Shown: piece after piece, positions 25,620 to 33,167 of the stretch
Numbering within the stretch: the first letter of the stretch is position 1
How the letters are laid out: each line of letters starts with the position of its first letter
Virus record (IMG/VR): IMGVR_UViG_3300042453_002018
Location: 18,199 to 82,198 of that record
Length of the DNA stretch: 64,000 nucleotides
Origin: a virus
Reading direction: 5' to 3' (one strand)
Program-made: the position numbers and the translations under genes
Notes under the pieces: model-generated
Told to the model about the DNA's origin: nothing
What the model saw: only the letters and a program-made list of their open reading frames with translations
Databases searched by the model: none

Positions 25620-25751
25620 ATGAAAGCATTTATCATAATATTATTTACCGTATTCATGGTAATGGCAATGAATACTGGTGATTGGCTTGCTTATGTACTA
25701 GTAATGATTGGATTTGCGGTCATGATGTACTACATGGATGAGTTAGAGTGA
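25620..25751 (+). CDS. Small membrane protein
   Basis: 43 residues, almost entirely hydrophobic with two short helices (AFIIILFTVFMVMAM and YVLVMIGFAVMMYYM). Start at 25620 chosen because GAGAGG precedes it and it follows the previous stop by one base. Confidence 0.5.
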   Translation: MKAFIIILFTVFMVMAMNTGDWLAYVLVMIGFAVMMYYMDELE

Positions 25752-25756
25752 AATCG

Positions 25757-25785
25757 TTGACAATTACGATATATCGCTATATAAT
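25757..25785 (+). promoter_or_regulatory. Sigma70-type promoter, leaderless gene
   Basis: TTGACA (25757-25762), 17-base spacer, TATAAT (25780-25785). The ATG of the next gene is at 25793, seven bases after the -10 box, which is where RNA would start. Confidence 0.75.
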
Positions 25786-25792
25786 TTGATAT

Positions 25793-25966
25793 ATGGCAGA
25801 GATATATACATTTACACCGAAACAAAAACCTAAAGAAGGCAACAACAATGAGTTGAGCCGTCTTAGGGCAAAGTTGCTTGAATTACATGAAGTCCGAGAT
25901 GCACTTAACAAAGAAATAAGATATACAAAAGATGCAATTAACCTGCTCGAAAAAGGCGAAAAATGA
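25793..25966 (+). CDS. Small helical protein on a leaderless message
   Basis: 57 residues, charged helical (LSRLRAKLLELHEVRDALNK). No Shine-Dalgarno; starts at the predicted transcription start. ATGA overlap with the next gene confirms the frame. Resembles small phage proteins with a single coiled-coil; unknown function. Confidence 0.6.
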   Translation: MAEIYTFTPKQKPKEGNNNELSRLRAKLLELHEVRDALNKEIRYTKDAINLLEKGEK

Positions 25967-26202
25967 CAGAAGATCCTGACGATTTTGATGATGAAATTGA
26001 TGAGGTAAGTGTCATTGATAAAATAGACATCTTGATAACACTTATAGAAAATGGTCCAAAAGATAGGTACAAAGCTTTGGCAGTCGTACTACATGAAGCA
26101 AAATTTCAATTACTACATGCGTGGAATGAAGTCCAATACTATATGGAGCTATGTGAAAGTTATGAAAGAGCAATCAAACAAATAGGCGATAAGTTGAAAT
26201 AA
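25963..26202 (+). CDS. Hypothetical acidic protein
   Basis: 79 residues: acidic N-terminus (MTEDPDDFDDEIDEVS) and helical rest. Coupled by ATGA to the leaderless gene. Not recognised. Confidence 0.55.
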   Translation: MTEDPDDFDDEIDEVSVIDKIDILITLIENGPKDRYKALAVVLHEAKFQLLHAWNEVQYYMELCESYERAIKQIGDKLK

Positions 26203-26204
26203 CA

Positions 26205-26234
26205 ATTCATCGCCTAAGGAGAAAGGCGATGAAT
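26205..26234 (+). promoter_or_regulatory. Start-codon hairpin with SD in loop
   Basis: Perfect 10-bp inverted repeat ATTCATCGCC / GGCGATGAAT with loop TAAGGAGAAA. The loop exposes AAGGAG while the start codon (26229) is in the 3' arm. This geometry can hide or present a start codon, as known for some T4 mRNAs, and is followed by a tiny membrane peptide gene. Confidence 0.55.
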
Positions 26235-26321
26235 ATACTTTTCAGATATCTACTAATCTATATCATAGTATTTTTTACTGTGGTGTCAACACCGTACATT
26301 TTTTCGGTTCTAATCAAATGA
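26229..26321 (+). CDS. Tiny membrane peptide
   Basis: 30 residues, one hydrophobic helix (LLIYIIVFFTVVSTPYIF). Good AAGGAG in a hairpin loop; ATGA overlap with the D,D-peptidase gene, so it may be a leader peptide coupling that gene's translation. Confidence 0.5.
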   Translation: MNILFRYLLIYIIVFFTVVSTPYIFSVLIK

Positions 26322-27220
26322 ATAAACACTTCACACTTATAGAGTGGTTTGTTGTTTTTTCCGTTTTGTTTTTTCTTGTAATTCAATCGGCCGATGCAAG
26401 AAACAAACACAAACACAAACCACATCGAAAACAAACAACCAAGTCACAAGCCGTTCGTGAATACGTTCCAGATACTCTGTCCGTAATGGTAACAAATGTG
26501 ACTGATAATGTAATCATTCGTTCACAACACATTGATCAGATACGTCCATTGGCCAGCATGACAAAGTTGATGACCGCAATGGTGGCATTAGATTATGATG
26601 CAGATATGAGTCGTAAGCTTACATTAAGTCGATTAGCAGGCAGCAGAATGCCTAAACGCGAATACACACGCGGTGAGTTGTTTCATATGTTATTAATCAA
26701 GAGTGATAATGCGGCAGCCGAGACATTAGCAAATGATTATCCAGGTGGTCGTGAAAAGTTTATTACCGACATGAACATCCGTGCGATGATGCTAACGATG
26801 TACAGTACAAAGTTTGATGACCCGTCAGGTCTGAGTCCAAACAATGTTAGTACCGCAAGTGATGTAACACAAATGGTTGTAGCAGCCTCAAACTTTGGAG
26901 AGATAAGAGATATATCTACCAAGAAAACGGCTACGATTGAAATCGATGGGCGTAGAAAAAGCAGAGTTACCATACTACATAACACAAATCACGCAATACT
27001 TTCACAGGTAAACGGTGTGCAAGTGAGTAAAACTGGTTATACAAATCCAGCTGGTTTTTGTGTGGCTATATTGGTACACAAACAAAATGGCGACAAAGAA
27101 TATCATGAGGTAATCGTAGTAATGGGCGCAAGAAATCCTTCACAAAGAGTTGACACCGTGAAGAAGGTCGCATATAATAAAATGATAGGAGGCGTTTATG
27201 ACACGACGAGCCGAATTTGA
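26318..27220 (+). CDS. Penicillin-binding-like D,D-peptidase (S11 family)
   Basis: 300 residues with N-terminal signal/anchor (8-28). Serine peptidase motifs in order: SMTK (ASMTKLMTAM, SxxK), SDN (LIKSDNAAAE, SxN) and KTG (VSKTGYTN). Length and order match PbpG/DacB-small D-alanyl-D-alanine endopeptidases, which cut peptide cross-links of murein in the periplasm. The phage also carries a GH19 endolysin and an SleB-like enzyme; this one, made from an early-looking unit, may remodel the wall during infection rather than lyse. Confidence 0.85.
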   Translation: MNKHFTLIEWFVVFSVLFFLVIQSADARNKHKHKPHRKQTTKSQAVREYVPDTLSVMVTNVTDNVIIRSQHIDQIRPLASMTKLMTAMVALDYDADMSRKLTLSRLAGSRMPKREYTRGELFHMLLIKSDNAAAETLANDYPGGREKFITDMNIRAMMLTMYSTKFDDPSGLSPNNVSTASDVTQMVVAASNFGEIRDISTKKTATIEIDGRRKSRVTILHNTNHAILSQVNGVQVSKTGYTNPAGFCVAILVHKQNGDKEYHEVIVVMGARNPSQRVDTVKKVAYNKMIGGVYDTTSRI

Positions 27221-27416
27221 AGCAGTAATGAATCGAATTAAAAATTTAACCGAATATGAAGTACAAATAACGGTACCAGAAGATTTTCAATTTGAAGGTC
27301 CCGTACCATATGATATGTCAATATCAGGAGATACCGCATGGGTAAAAGTAGTTGCAGCTTCCTTAGAGGAAGCAACGATAAAAGCGAATGAATACTTTGA
27401 GTGCAAATACAAATAA
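27198..27416 (+). CDS. Hypothetical protein
   Basis: 72 residues, alpha/beta (MTRRAEFEAVMNRIKNLTEY ... VKVVAASLEEATIKANEYF). Overlaps the end of the peptidase gene by 23 bases and has AGGAGG in it. Unknown function. Confidence 0.5.
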   Translation: MTRRAEFEAVMNRIKNLTEYEVQITVPEDFQFEGPVPYDMSISGDTAWVKVVAASLEEATIKANEYFECKYK

Positions 27417-27558
27417 GCCTTGGATGGCACCAGAGTATGATATACCTGTGATGGAAAATGAAGAAATGTGGTCACAGCGTGTGATTGATGAAACCGCACG
27501 ATATCTATGGTTAGAACTTGACCGAGAAGGGGATAGCAATGTGGGTTCTAATAATTAG
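27388..27558 (+). CDS. Hypothetical small protein, start uncertain
   Basis: 56 residues from ATG 27388, or 44 from ATG 27424. Body KPWMAPEYDIPVMENEEMW looks like a conserved phage motif; no domain known. Confidence 0.4.
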   Translation: MNTLSANTNKPWMAPEYDIPVMENEEMWSQRVIDETARYLWLELDREGDSNVGSNN

Positions 27559-27727
27559 TTTATACATGTTACAGTCAAATACGGAGTTGGTACAGAGTAA
27601 AGGCGTAATACAAGCACCACAACGCAGTATTGAACAATGCATAAAAGAGCGCGACCGAGTGAAAGAACAATGGCACATGGATGGATATCGAATAAGTCCG
27701 AGATGTGTTTATATTAAATATTATTAA
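27539..27727 (+). CDS. Small exported or anchored Cys protein
   Basis: 62 residues: short hydrophobic N-terminus (WVLIISLYMLQ), then QRSIEQCIKERDRVKEQW and PRCVYIKYY. The Cys-spacing pattern resembles the gene at 33815, suggesting a family of small periplasmic proteins. GAAGGGG site precedes ATG 27539. Confidence 0.5.
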   Translation: MWVLIISLYMLQSNTELVQSKGVIQAPQRSIEQCIKERDRVKEQWHMDGYRISPRCVYIKYY

Positions 27728-27728
27728 T

Positions 27729-27815
27729 GCGACTATGGTGAAACAGGTATACACAGCAGACTTAAAATCTGCCGCTCGAAAGGGCATGCCAGTTCGATTC
27801 TGGCTAGTCGCACCA
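27729..27815 (+). tRNA. tRNA-Leu (TAA)
   Basis: 87 nt with CCA encoded. Acceptor GCGACTA / TAGTCGC, anticodon loop CTTAAAA (TAA), long variable arm typical of Leu. Confidence 0.93.
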
Positions 27816-27820
27816 ATTTC

Positions 27821-27897
27821 GGGCTGTTAGCTTAAATGGTCAAAGCAGCCGACTCATAATCGGTTGAGTGCGGGTTCAAGTCCTGCACAGCCCACCA
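27821..27897 (+). tRNA. tRNA with CAT anticodon, likely tRNA-Ile2
   Basis: 77 nt with CCA. Acceptor GGGCTGT / ACAGCCC, loop CTCATAA. The anticodon arm (CGACTCATAATCG) and A73 resemble bacterial tRNA-Ile2, whose C34 is changed to lysidine by TilS to read AUA. Two other CAT tRNAs at 43993 and 44782 look like initiator and elongator Met. Confidence 0.8.
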
Positions 27898-27903
27898 AAC
27901 AAC

Positions 27904-27978
27904 GCGGCTATCGTATAATGGATAATACAGGGGATTTCTACTCCCTAAATGTGGGTTCGATTCCTGCTAGCCGTGCCA
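27904..27978 (+). tRNA. tRNA-Arg (TCT)
   Basis: 75 nt with CCA. Acceptor GCGGCTA / TAGCCGT (first pair G-U), anticodon loop TTTCTAC. Confidence 0.9.
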
Positions 27979-27997
27979 ATTTTATTGTGGAGACATA

Positions 27998-28423
27998 ATG
28001 GCTATTACAAACAATCCTCATGGATTTGCACCCACTTTTGATGTTGATCCGTATCATGATCCCAGACTAGATTCATCATTAAATTCTGGTACATTTAAAA
28101 TAGATTCAAGGGGTGTGGGTAAAATTTCAGCACATGACATTACAGGTATCAATAACGGTAATTTTACACTTCAACCATTTGATACATATCAAGGACAAAT
28201 GATTACAGCCACACTAGAAATTGATGAATTTCAAATGAGTAGAATGGATGATGTTGACATGAAAAACAAAGTTTTAAACTCATTGGTCAATGAGTTACTC
28301 TCTGCAAAATGCATAGAGTTTACAAAACAGCATGATGTTGCAACAAATACAATGAAAGTTCGTGCAAGAATCTTTGCGACACCAGATAGTCAAATAAGAG
28401 TTATTCGACAGACGGTAAAGTGA
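27998..28423 (+). CDS. Conserved-looking phage protein
   Basis: 141 residues, no membrane segment. Central part (IDEFQMSRMDDVDMKNKVLN) and C-terminus (KVRARIFATPDSQIRVIRQT) look globular. GGAG ten bases before ATG. Unknown function. Confidence 0.55.
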   Translation: MAITNNPHGFAPTFDVDPYHDPRLDSSLNSGTFKIDSRGVGKISAHDITGINNGNFTLQPFDTYQGQMITATLEIDEFQMSRMDDVDMKNKVLNSLVNELLSAKCIEFTKQHDVATNTMKVRARIFATPDSQIRVIRQTVK

Positions 28424-28427
28424 TGTA

Positions 28428-29081
28428 ATGGATTTGGCAAGAATTTTAGCTCAAAATATTCATTCGGGATCAGGTAATCACGGTTTGTCTGAAGAAGAGT
28501 TGTACACTATACTCCAACAATGTACCGACATCGATAAATTTGCGTATTCATTATTTAAATGTGCAGAGATAAGTGGCAAATCTGCATTTACTACACAATT
28601 AATTACTCAAAATAAACCCGACGTAAAAAATTTCACAAGATGGCACCACATCAAAGAGTCGTATAATGAGACATGGGGTTTTGCAAAAAATACTCCAGGT
28701 TGTTACGTTTATGGATTATTTGAAGATGGTCCAAATGATGAATCTGCCGACTTTTTAGACCCTAATGTTTTTTACATAGGCGAAAGCAGAGCGACATCCA
28801 GAGGATGCATGTTAGGCAGACGAGCGGATTTCTATTACGGAGTTATTAATAATTGGGTAAGTCCAATGGGAAACAGTCAGAGATTCGTTGAGAGATTCGG
28901 TGAAGAAAAAATTAAATATGTTTATCAAGCCTACTTGCCGATGCATCCATCATTTTGTAAGTTGACCGAATTAGAGTTATTAAAAGAGTATTATCTAAAA
29001 TATAACGAAATACCTGTTTGTAATCATAAGTCAGATCGTTCCAAAATAAACAAGTTAATCAAAAGTAAATCACAAATATGA
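28428..29081 (+). CDS. GIY-YIG-superfamily-like protein
   Basis: 217 residues. PGCYVYGLFEDG ... NVFYIGESRATSRGCMLGRR matches the GIY-YIG strand pair and Arg-containing helix; a Glu-rich helix (LTELELLKEYYL) may supply the metal ligand. Divergent, so nuclease activity is inferred. Confidence 0.55.
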   Translation: MDLARILAQNIHSGSGNHGLSEEELYTILQQCTDIDKFAYSLFKCAEISGKSAFTTQLITQNKPDVKNFTRWHHIKESYNETWGFAKNTPGCYVYGLFEDGPNDESADFLDPNVFYIGESRATSRGCMLGRRADFYYGVINNWVSPMGNSQRFVERFGEEKIKYVYQAYLPMHPSFCKLTELELLKEYYLKYNEIPVCNHKSDRSKINKLIKSKSQI

Positions 29082-29140
29082 CAGAAAAAGTTATCAAAAA
29101 GAAATCACTCTGGCGAAAAAGGCAGGCACCTAGCAGATAA
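29078..29140 (+). CDS. Tiny basic peptide
   Basis: 20 residues (MTEKVIKKKSLWRKRQAPSR), ATGA-coupled to the previous gene and ending three bases before a promoter. Could be chance. Confidence 0.3.
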   Translation: MTEKVIKKKSLWRKRQAPSR

Positions 29141-29143
29141 TGC

Positions 29144-29172
29144 TTGACAATCTTACCGCTTTCGGATATACT
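29144..29172 (+). promoter_or_regulatory. Strong early promoter
   Basis: GC-TTGACA, 17-base spacer, TATACT. First of the run of near-consensus promoters driving the small-gene region; leader contains the recurring TGTGATGA sequence. Confidence 0.8.
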
Positions 29173-29200
29173 GTAAATGTGATGAGAAAGTGAGTAAGAA

Positions 29201-29473
29201 ATGGTTAAGAAAGTTGATAAGTTTGATTTGAGTGAAGCGTGTGGATGGATCGGTATGTTGTTGATTCATGCTGCTACTCTTCCTACTAGTTTGGGTGTGA
29301 TTCTTGGATATAGCGATAAGTTACCACCTCTAAGTATGGTGTTGATGGTCTGGAGCGGTTTGTTTCTGTTTCTAGTTCGTGCATTAGGTCGTAATGATAA
29401 GTTATACATAATTAGTAACGCCGTTGGTTTCTTTTTCAATAGTATTCTGTTGGCTCTGATTGTGTTTAAATAA
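29201..29473 (+). CDS. Small multi-pass membrane protein
   Basis: 90 residues, three hydrophobic helices (WIGMLLIHAATLPTSLGVIL, MVLMVWSGLFLFLV, NAVGFFFNSILLALIVF). Compact three-helix protein of a kind common in phage early regions; unknown function. Confidence 0.55.
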   Translation: MVKKVDKFDLSEACGWIGMLLIHAATLPTSLGVILGYSDKLPPLSMVLMVWSGLFLFLVRALGRNDKLYIISNAVGFFFNSILLALIVFK

Positions 29474-29484
29474 TGGAGAATGTG

Positions 29485-29676
29485 ATGAATTACGGAATGT
29501 TTACAGAGAATGGCAATCGTGTAATTGACGGGATTGTGATTGTTGCAAAAGAGTTTCATTATTCTTGGAATTGTGTAAGTGATATACTTACTAAAATTTC
29601 AGAGATAGAGGGCTTCGAAGAAGCAAATGATACTGCGGTTCGTGAGAGTGTATATTTGGCAATGGAGGGTGTGTGA
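29485..29676 (+). CDS. Hypothetical protein
   Basis: 63 residues from ATG 29485 (GGAG upstream; 67 residues if ATG 29473 is used). Mixed alpha/beta; stop overlaps next start (TGATG). Confidence 0.5.
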   Translation: MNYGMFTENGNRVIDGIVIVAKEFHYSWNCVSDILTKISEIEGFEEANDTAVRESVYLAMEGV

Positions 29677-29939
29677 TGAATAACTTAGTGAATGTAGCGA
29701 CACAAAGAAAATGGGAATATCAGGCTTACGGTGGCTACAAAGATGAAATTGTAGATTCTGTAAGAGATTCACTTACTTTTAAACTTTCAGGTCCAGGTAT
29801 GGTAATAGCAAGTTATCTGTCCGATGCACAAGAGTTGATTGCTGTAAACGATGGTGAGCGGGCTCGTCAATATATCAATATCGCAAAGATGTTGTTGATG
29901 GAATTTGAATTAGGGTTTGAAAGCCGTGCTGCGGCATAA
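29676..29939 (+). CDS. Hypothetical helical protein
   Basis: 87 residues (MNNLVNVATQRKWEYQAYGG ...), with helix GPGMVIASYLSDAQELI and Arg/Ala end. Not recognised. Confidence 0.5.
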   Translation: MNNLVNVATQRKWEYQAYGGYKDEIVDSVRDSLTFKLSGPGMVIASYLSDAQELIAVNDGERARQYINIAKMLLMEFELGFESRAAA

Positions 29940-29940
29940 G

Positions 29941-30165
29941 ATGGACCCGCTATTCATCGTAGCGGGTAACCGAGAAGAGTTTGACGATTATGTCATTCGC
30001 AAAAGAATGATGGGACATGATTATGATTTTAGATTTGTCTATAGTCCTGATGTACTGCGTGGCCTCAATACTATTCGTGGGTTCTACGTTGGTAGCTATC
30101 GAGAACGCCCCGACTGGTCTGAGATTGATACCGTTATCAAAGTGATAAAATCCCGCGGTGGATGA
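29941..30165 (+). CDS. Conserved phage protein (VAGNREEF type)
   Basis: 74 residues, start at ATG 29941. Pattern LFIVAGNREEFDDYV ... FVYSPDVLRGL ... GFYVGSYRERPDW is a recurrent small phage protein of unknown role. A perfect 7-bp inverted repeat (CCCGCTA / TAGCGGG, 29946-29966) lies in its first codons. Confidence 0.55.
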   Translation: MDPLFIVAGNREEFDDYVIRKRMMGHDYDFRFVYSPDVLRGLNTIRGFYVGSYRERPDWSEIDTVIKVIKSRGG

Positions 30166-30166
30166 C

Positions 30167-30195
30167 TTGACAAAGTTTTCATTTGTTGATATACT
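30167..30195 (+). promoter_or_regulatory. Strong early promoter
   Basis: TTGACA, 17-base spacer, TATACT, starting just after the upstream gene's stop; leader ends GTGGAGATTGTG before ATG 30226. Confidence 0.8.
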
Positions 30196-30225
30196 ATTAT
30201 TTCTTGAGTTGATGTGGAGATTGTG

Positions 30226-30414
30226 ATGATTACCCCGGATGTTGAAGATGTTTTGATTGCTGAACTGGCCCGTGCTATTGCTGAGGCTACCTTGACTGAT
30301 TATACTGAAGAAGAGTGTGAGGCTGCGCTTGATGAGATGTTTGCAGAACATCAAGCCTTGATGTATGCTGCACAATCGTGGGACAATGACGCGGTAGCAT
30401 ATGGTGAGATGTAA
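30226..30414 (+). CDS. Small acidic helical protein
   Basis: 62 residues, acidic and Ala-rich (LARAIAEATLTDYTEEECEA). GGAG eight bases before the chosen ATG. Confidence 0.55.
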   Translation: MITPDVEDVLIAELARAIAEATLTDYTEEECEAALDEMFAEHQALMYAAQSWDNDAVAYGEM

Positions 30415-30644
30415 TGAAATTATGTAAAGATTGTAAATACTTTGCCGAAGCCTCTGATAAAGAGGCTTTTTGCTTACATGAACAAGCGGTAAAGTATGAT
30501 GATCCAGTCTATGGCAATCATAGTAAAAGAACTTGCATTGATATGCGATTAGGCGGTCCTGATCGTACCGCATTATGTGGAAAAGTTGGTAAGTTGTGGA
30601 CTGCAAAGCCAGGCTTTTCAGTAGGATCATACAACCCACTATGA
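30414..30644 (+). CDS. Cys-rich phage protein
   Basis: 76 residues with CKDCKYF, FCLHEQ, KRTCIDMRLGGPDRTALCG: five to six Cys/His in a likely zinc-binding fold. Recurrent phage family of unknown function. A terminator-like hairpin (30448-30471) is embedded in the coding sequence. Confidence 0.6.
   Translation: MKLCKDCKYFAEASDKEAFCLHEQAVKYDDPVYGNHSKRTCIDMRLGGPDRTALCGKVGKLWTAKPGFSVGSYNPL
30448..30471 (+). terminator. Intragenic terminator-like hairpin
   Basis: AAGCCTCT / AGAGGCTT, 8-bp perfect stem, five-base loop GATAA, followed by TTTTT. Lies about 270 bases downstream of the promoter at 30167 and inside a coding region, so it could attenuate downstream genes when not covered by ribosomes. 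Confidence 0.45.
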
Positions 30645-30880
30645 AATATTACACTATAGTTTATCCTGATGTGACTGAATCTGGTCAAGAATATGACCAT
30701 TGGGAAACATTATCAGAAAAGGAAATACTGAATCAATATTGGATATATTGGTTCACGAAAATGATTCAAGCCAAACGCCCTGATTTTGAGTTGACATCCG
30801 AAAATTGTATCAATGACTGGTGTATTGTGCATTGGGCACAACGAAATTGCTGGCGTGAGATGAAAGACAATTATGAGTGA
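30641..30880 (+). CDS. Hypothetical protein
   Basis: 79 residues, Trp/Tyr-rich (MKYYTIVYPDVTESGQEYDH ... WCIVHWAQRNCWREM). ATGA-coupled start at 30641. Unknown. Confidence 0.5.
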   Translation: MKYYTIVYPDVTESGQEYDHWETLSEKEILNQYWIYWFTKMIQAKRPDFELTSENCINDWCIVHWAQRNCWREMKDNYE

Positions 30881-31265
30881 TGTTGAAGATAATGTTGCCA
30901 AGAGCAAAGCGGCCATATTTGATTTGATTGAACATAATGAAATGTTGGACGAAGATGGTTATCCAACTGATGCTGCGTTGGATGTTATTCGATTATGGCA
31001 TTACTCTGATGCACGTGGTTGGTTCAAGTTTATTGAGAACTTATGGCACTTTCGTACTTTTGGTTGGAAAGAAACTGACGAGCCGCACGAATACAGAGAT
31101 AAAATCGTACACAAATATTATATCTCAACCTGTGGCTGGTCAGGTAACGAGAGTATTATTCGGGCTATGCAACAAAATGAAAATATGTTGTGGACACTAA
31201 ACTGGGAACAATCACGCCGTGGTGGTCATTATATTTTTGAGTTGAGGGAGTTTAAGAATGAATAA
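30873..31265 (+). CDS. Conserved-looking phage protein
   Basis: 130 residues, helical (AAIFDLIEHNEMLDEDGY ... YYISTCGWSGNESIIRAM ... WEQSRRGGHYIFELREF). The CGWSGNE and RGGHYIF motifs look conserved among phages; function unknown. Confidence 0.6.
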   Translation: MSDVEDNVAKSKAAIFDLIEHNEMLDEDGYPTDAALDVIRLWHYSDARGWFKFIENLWHFRTFGWKETDEPHEYRDKIVHKYYISTCGWSGNESIIRAMQQNENMLWTLNWEQSRRGGHYIFELREFKNE

Positions 31266-31461
31266 ACGAATTGGAGAACTGGCAGAACAAGCTGCACTAC
31301 TAGGTCCCGGTAGTAGAATTGGTAATGCCCATGAAGCCACAGAAAAGTTTGCCCAGTTGATTCTGAAAGAATGTATTACCATTTGTGAAGATGGTAAAGA
31401 CACACAAATGACATCCATAGGTGCTGCTGATAGAATACGAACGACATTCGGTATAAAATAA
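31258..31461 (+). CDS. MNERI-family small protein
   Basis: 67 residues: MNKRIGELAEQAALLGPG ... EKFAQLILKECITICEDG. Paralogue of the genes at 14360, 32976, 33164 and 33433. Confidence 0.6.
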   Translation: MNKRIGELAEQAALLGPGSRIGNAHEATEKFAQLILKECITICEDGKDTQMTSIGAADRIRTTFGIK

Positions 31462-31501
31462 ATACTGCTATGATTTGGTGATAATCCAATCAAAGCAGAA
31501 A

Positions 31502-31720
31502 ATGTCCGACGATACAGAAGACCCAAGAGAAAAACTTAAAAAGTTTAAACCCAAAAAGAAAAAACTAGTTGTACCACAAGAATTTCTAGATAGTGCGAAA
31601 TCCTATGATGAAAAGCTTATGTTGGTAAGGCATCTAACGGAAAGAGAAAAAGGTCGTGTTTTATTGATTATCCGTAGTATGTTGTCTGATGCAATTAAGA
31701 ATAAAGGCAAAGTGAAGTGA
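31502..31720 (+). CDS. Small charged protein
   Basis: 72 residues, Lys-rich N-terminal half (EKLKKFKPKKKKLVVPQEFL) then a helix (LTEREKGRVLLIIRSML). An ATAAATA motif lies at 31458, 38 bases upstream. Confidence 0.5.
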   Translation: MSDDTEDPREKLKKFKPKKKKLVVPQEFLDSAKSYDEKLMLVRHLTEREKGRVLLIIRSMLSDAIKNKGKVK

Positions 31721-31986
31721 AACAGTTATTGGAAATATTACCAAGACTATTGAGCGCGATGCCTGAAATAGTCAAGTATATTAAATATATTCCAATACTA
31801 ATGATACTGGCTGGCATAGGTTATGGTGTATATTATGCCACGCTACATTACAAAGATCCCTATATGTGCTATAATAATCAGTTGTATGCACAAAAGTCTA
31901 TGTTTTCAAATGTGTATATTTTTATTGGTGATATCTGTGTAAGTGGAAATGAGAATGAAAATCAGCCTCCTGTTACGGAAAATTAA
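31717..31986 (+). CDS. Small membrane protein
   Basis: 89 residues, GTG start at GTGA overlap. One or two hydrophobic helices (IPILMILAGIGYGVYYATL) and two Cys in the C-terminal half (MCYNNQ, DICVSG), probably periplasmic. Confidence 0.5.
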   Translation: MKQLLEILPRLLSAMPEIVKYIKYIPILMILAGIGYGVYYATLHYKDPYMCYNNQLYAQKSMFSNVYIFIGDICVSGNENENQPPVTEN

Positions 31987-32185
31987 TTGGGAATATGTGG
32001 TTCTGTATGCATTCTATGGGTGCTGTTTTCTCATAGCAGCCACAGCCTATCATACAATCCGTAGTCAGTTTCAAGCCGCAGAAGAAGCTTGTCAAAATCG
32101 CAACGGTGTCCTGTTGCAAGAAAAACAAGGAAATTTCATCTGTATCAAACGCAAGTCCGTAATACCCATCGAAGAAACCTCTTGA
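31949..32185 (+). CDS. Small membrane protein
   Basis: 78 residues (start could also be 31955). One helix (YVVLYAFYGCCFLIAATAYH) and a C-terminal Cys pair (ACQNRNGVLLQ, FICIKRK) similar in style to the previous gene. Confidence 0.5.
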   Translation: MRMKISLLLRKINWEYVVLYAFYGCCFLIAATAYHTIRSQFQAAEEACQNRNGVLLQEKQGNFICIKRKSVIPIEETS

Positions 32186-32210
32186 CAAACCTCAGCACTC
32201 CTGTGATAAT
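32182..32210 (+). promoter_or_regulatory. Early promoter
   Basis: TTGACA, 17-base spacer, GATAAT; the leader TGTGATGAATTGATTTGGAG leads to ATG 32243. Confidence 0.75.
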
Positions 32211-32242
32211 GATTCTGTGATGAATTGATTTGGAGATGCAAA

Positions 32243-32476
32243 ATGTACAATAATCTAATGGCTGAAGTTGAGTATATTCGAACCGCACGTGGTTACGGTA
32301 TTCTAGAGGCAATTGCTTTTATTCTAGAATATGAGGCTGAGTTTCCCTCTGAGGTACGCCGTGAGTTGCGCGATTTTATGGACGAGGGTGCGCGGATGTT
32401 TGCGCCGCGTGAAGAGTATGAACTGGTGAGTTCAGACGGTACTGTGATTGACACTTTTACGATGGAGGCTGTATGA
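32243..32476 (+). CDS. Hypothetical acidic protein
   Basis: 77 residues, helical then beta (EYELVSSDGTVIDTFTM). TTTGGAG site upstream. Unknown. Confidence 0.55.
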   Translation: MYNNLMAEVEYIRTARGYGILEAIAFILEYEAEFPSEVRRELRDFMDEGARMFAPREEYELVSSDGTVIDTFTMEAV

Positions 32477-32679
32477 TCGGCGAATCTTTTCTTGACGGTA
32501 AACGAATCGTCGGTATGTACATGGGTGAATATCCTGTATCAGGTATCGTGCGGTTGAGTCGTATAAAATATGGTGGTGGTATGTCTCATCATGTTACACT
32601 TAATCGACCAATCAGCGTGTATGGTGCGGTACGTGATTCGGTTATTCTTGATGCAAAAGAGATAGCGGGAGTTTTATAA
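32473..32679 (+). CDS. Hypothetical protein
   Basis: 68 residues, beta-rich (VGMYMGEYPVSGIVRLSRIK), probably a small barrel. ATGA-coupled. Confidence 0.5.
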   Translation: MIGESFLDGKRIVGMYMGEYPVSGIVRLSRIKYGGGMSHHVTLNRPISVYGAVRDSVILDAKEIAGVL

Positions 32680-32873
32680 TGTATGTTGCAAAAGACTTTG
32701 GCACGGTGCGTATCGTGCATGACGGTAGCCCCTTTGATGTCCTGTATGATATTAAAGTTGAACGGCTAGTCAACGGTGAATGGAAATTCTATGACGGCTA
32801 CAATAGCTTGTCAAATGATTATGCATTCTCTGAAGCAAATAATGCTGCTGCCCGAGCGTTAAAATTGAATTAA
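32679..32873 (+). CDS. Hypothetical protein
   Basis: 64 residues, beta-rich (VERLVNGEWKFYDGYNSLS). TAATG overlap with the gene before. Confidence 0.5.
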   Translation: MYVAKDFGTVRIVHDGSPFDVLYDIKVERLVNGEWKFYDGYNSLSNDYAFSEANNAAARALKLN

Positions 32874-32975
32874 ACCAGTCAAAAATGCATAAAAAATGAA
32901 ATTTGACCACTTCTGGTACATAGGTTTTGTGCTATGCATTTGTATATGCCTGTACATATTTCACAAGACACCACT

Positions 32976-33167
32976 ATGACCGAACGAATTAAAGAGTTAG
33001 CAATTGAGGCTGGATATCTTCCAGACTCATTCGGTGTAGGGCATTGGGATATGCCAGAGTGTAAGAAGTTTGCTGAGTTAATTGTAAAAGAGGTTGAGTC
33101 GTATATTGAGGAAGCTGAGGGTGATATAGATTTAGTACAATTTCTTATTGACAGGTATTTGAAATGA
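32976..33167 (+). CDS. MNERI-family small protein
   Basis: 63 residues: MTERIKELAIEAGYLPDS ... CKKFAELIVKEVESYIEE. Start chosen by alignment to its paralogues; no clear ribosome site upstream. The 100 bases before it (32874-32975) hold no other gene. Confidence 0.55.
   Translation: MTERIKELAIEAGYLPDSFGVGHWDMPECKKFAELIVKEVESYIEEAEGDIDLVQFLIDRYLK

Noticed and set aside
32903-32940. TTGACC with downstream TATGCA as a promoter for the gene at 32976
   Set aside because: No -10 box at 16-18 base spacing.
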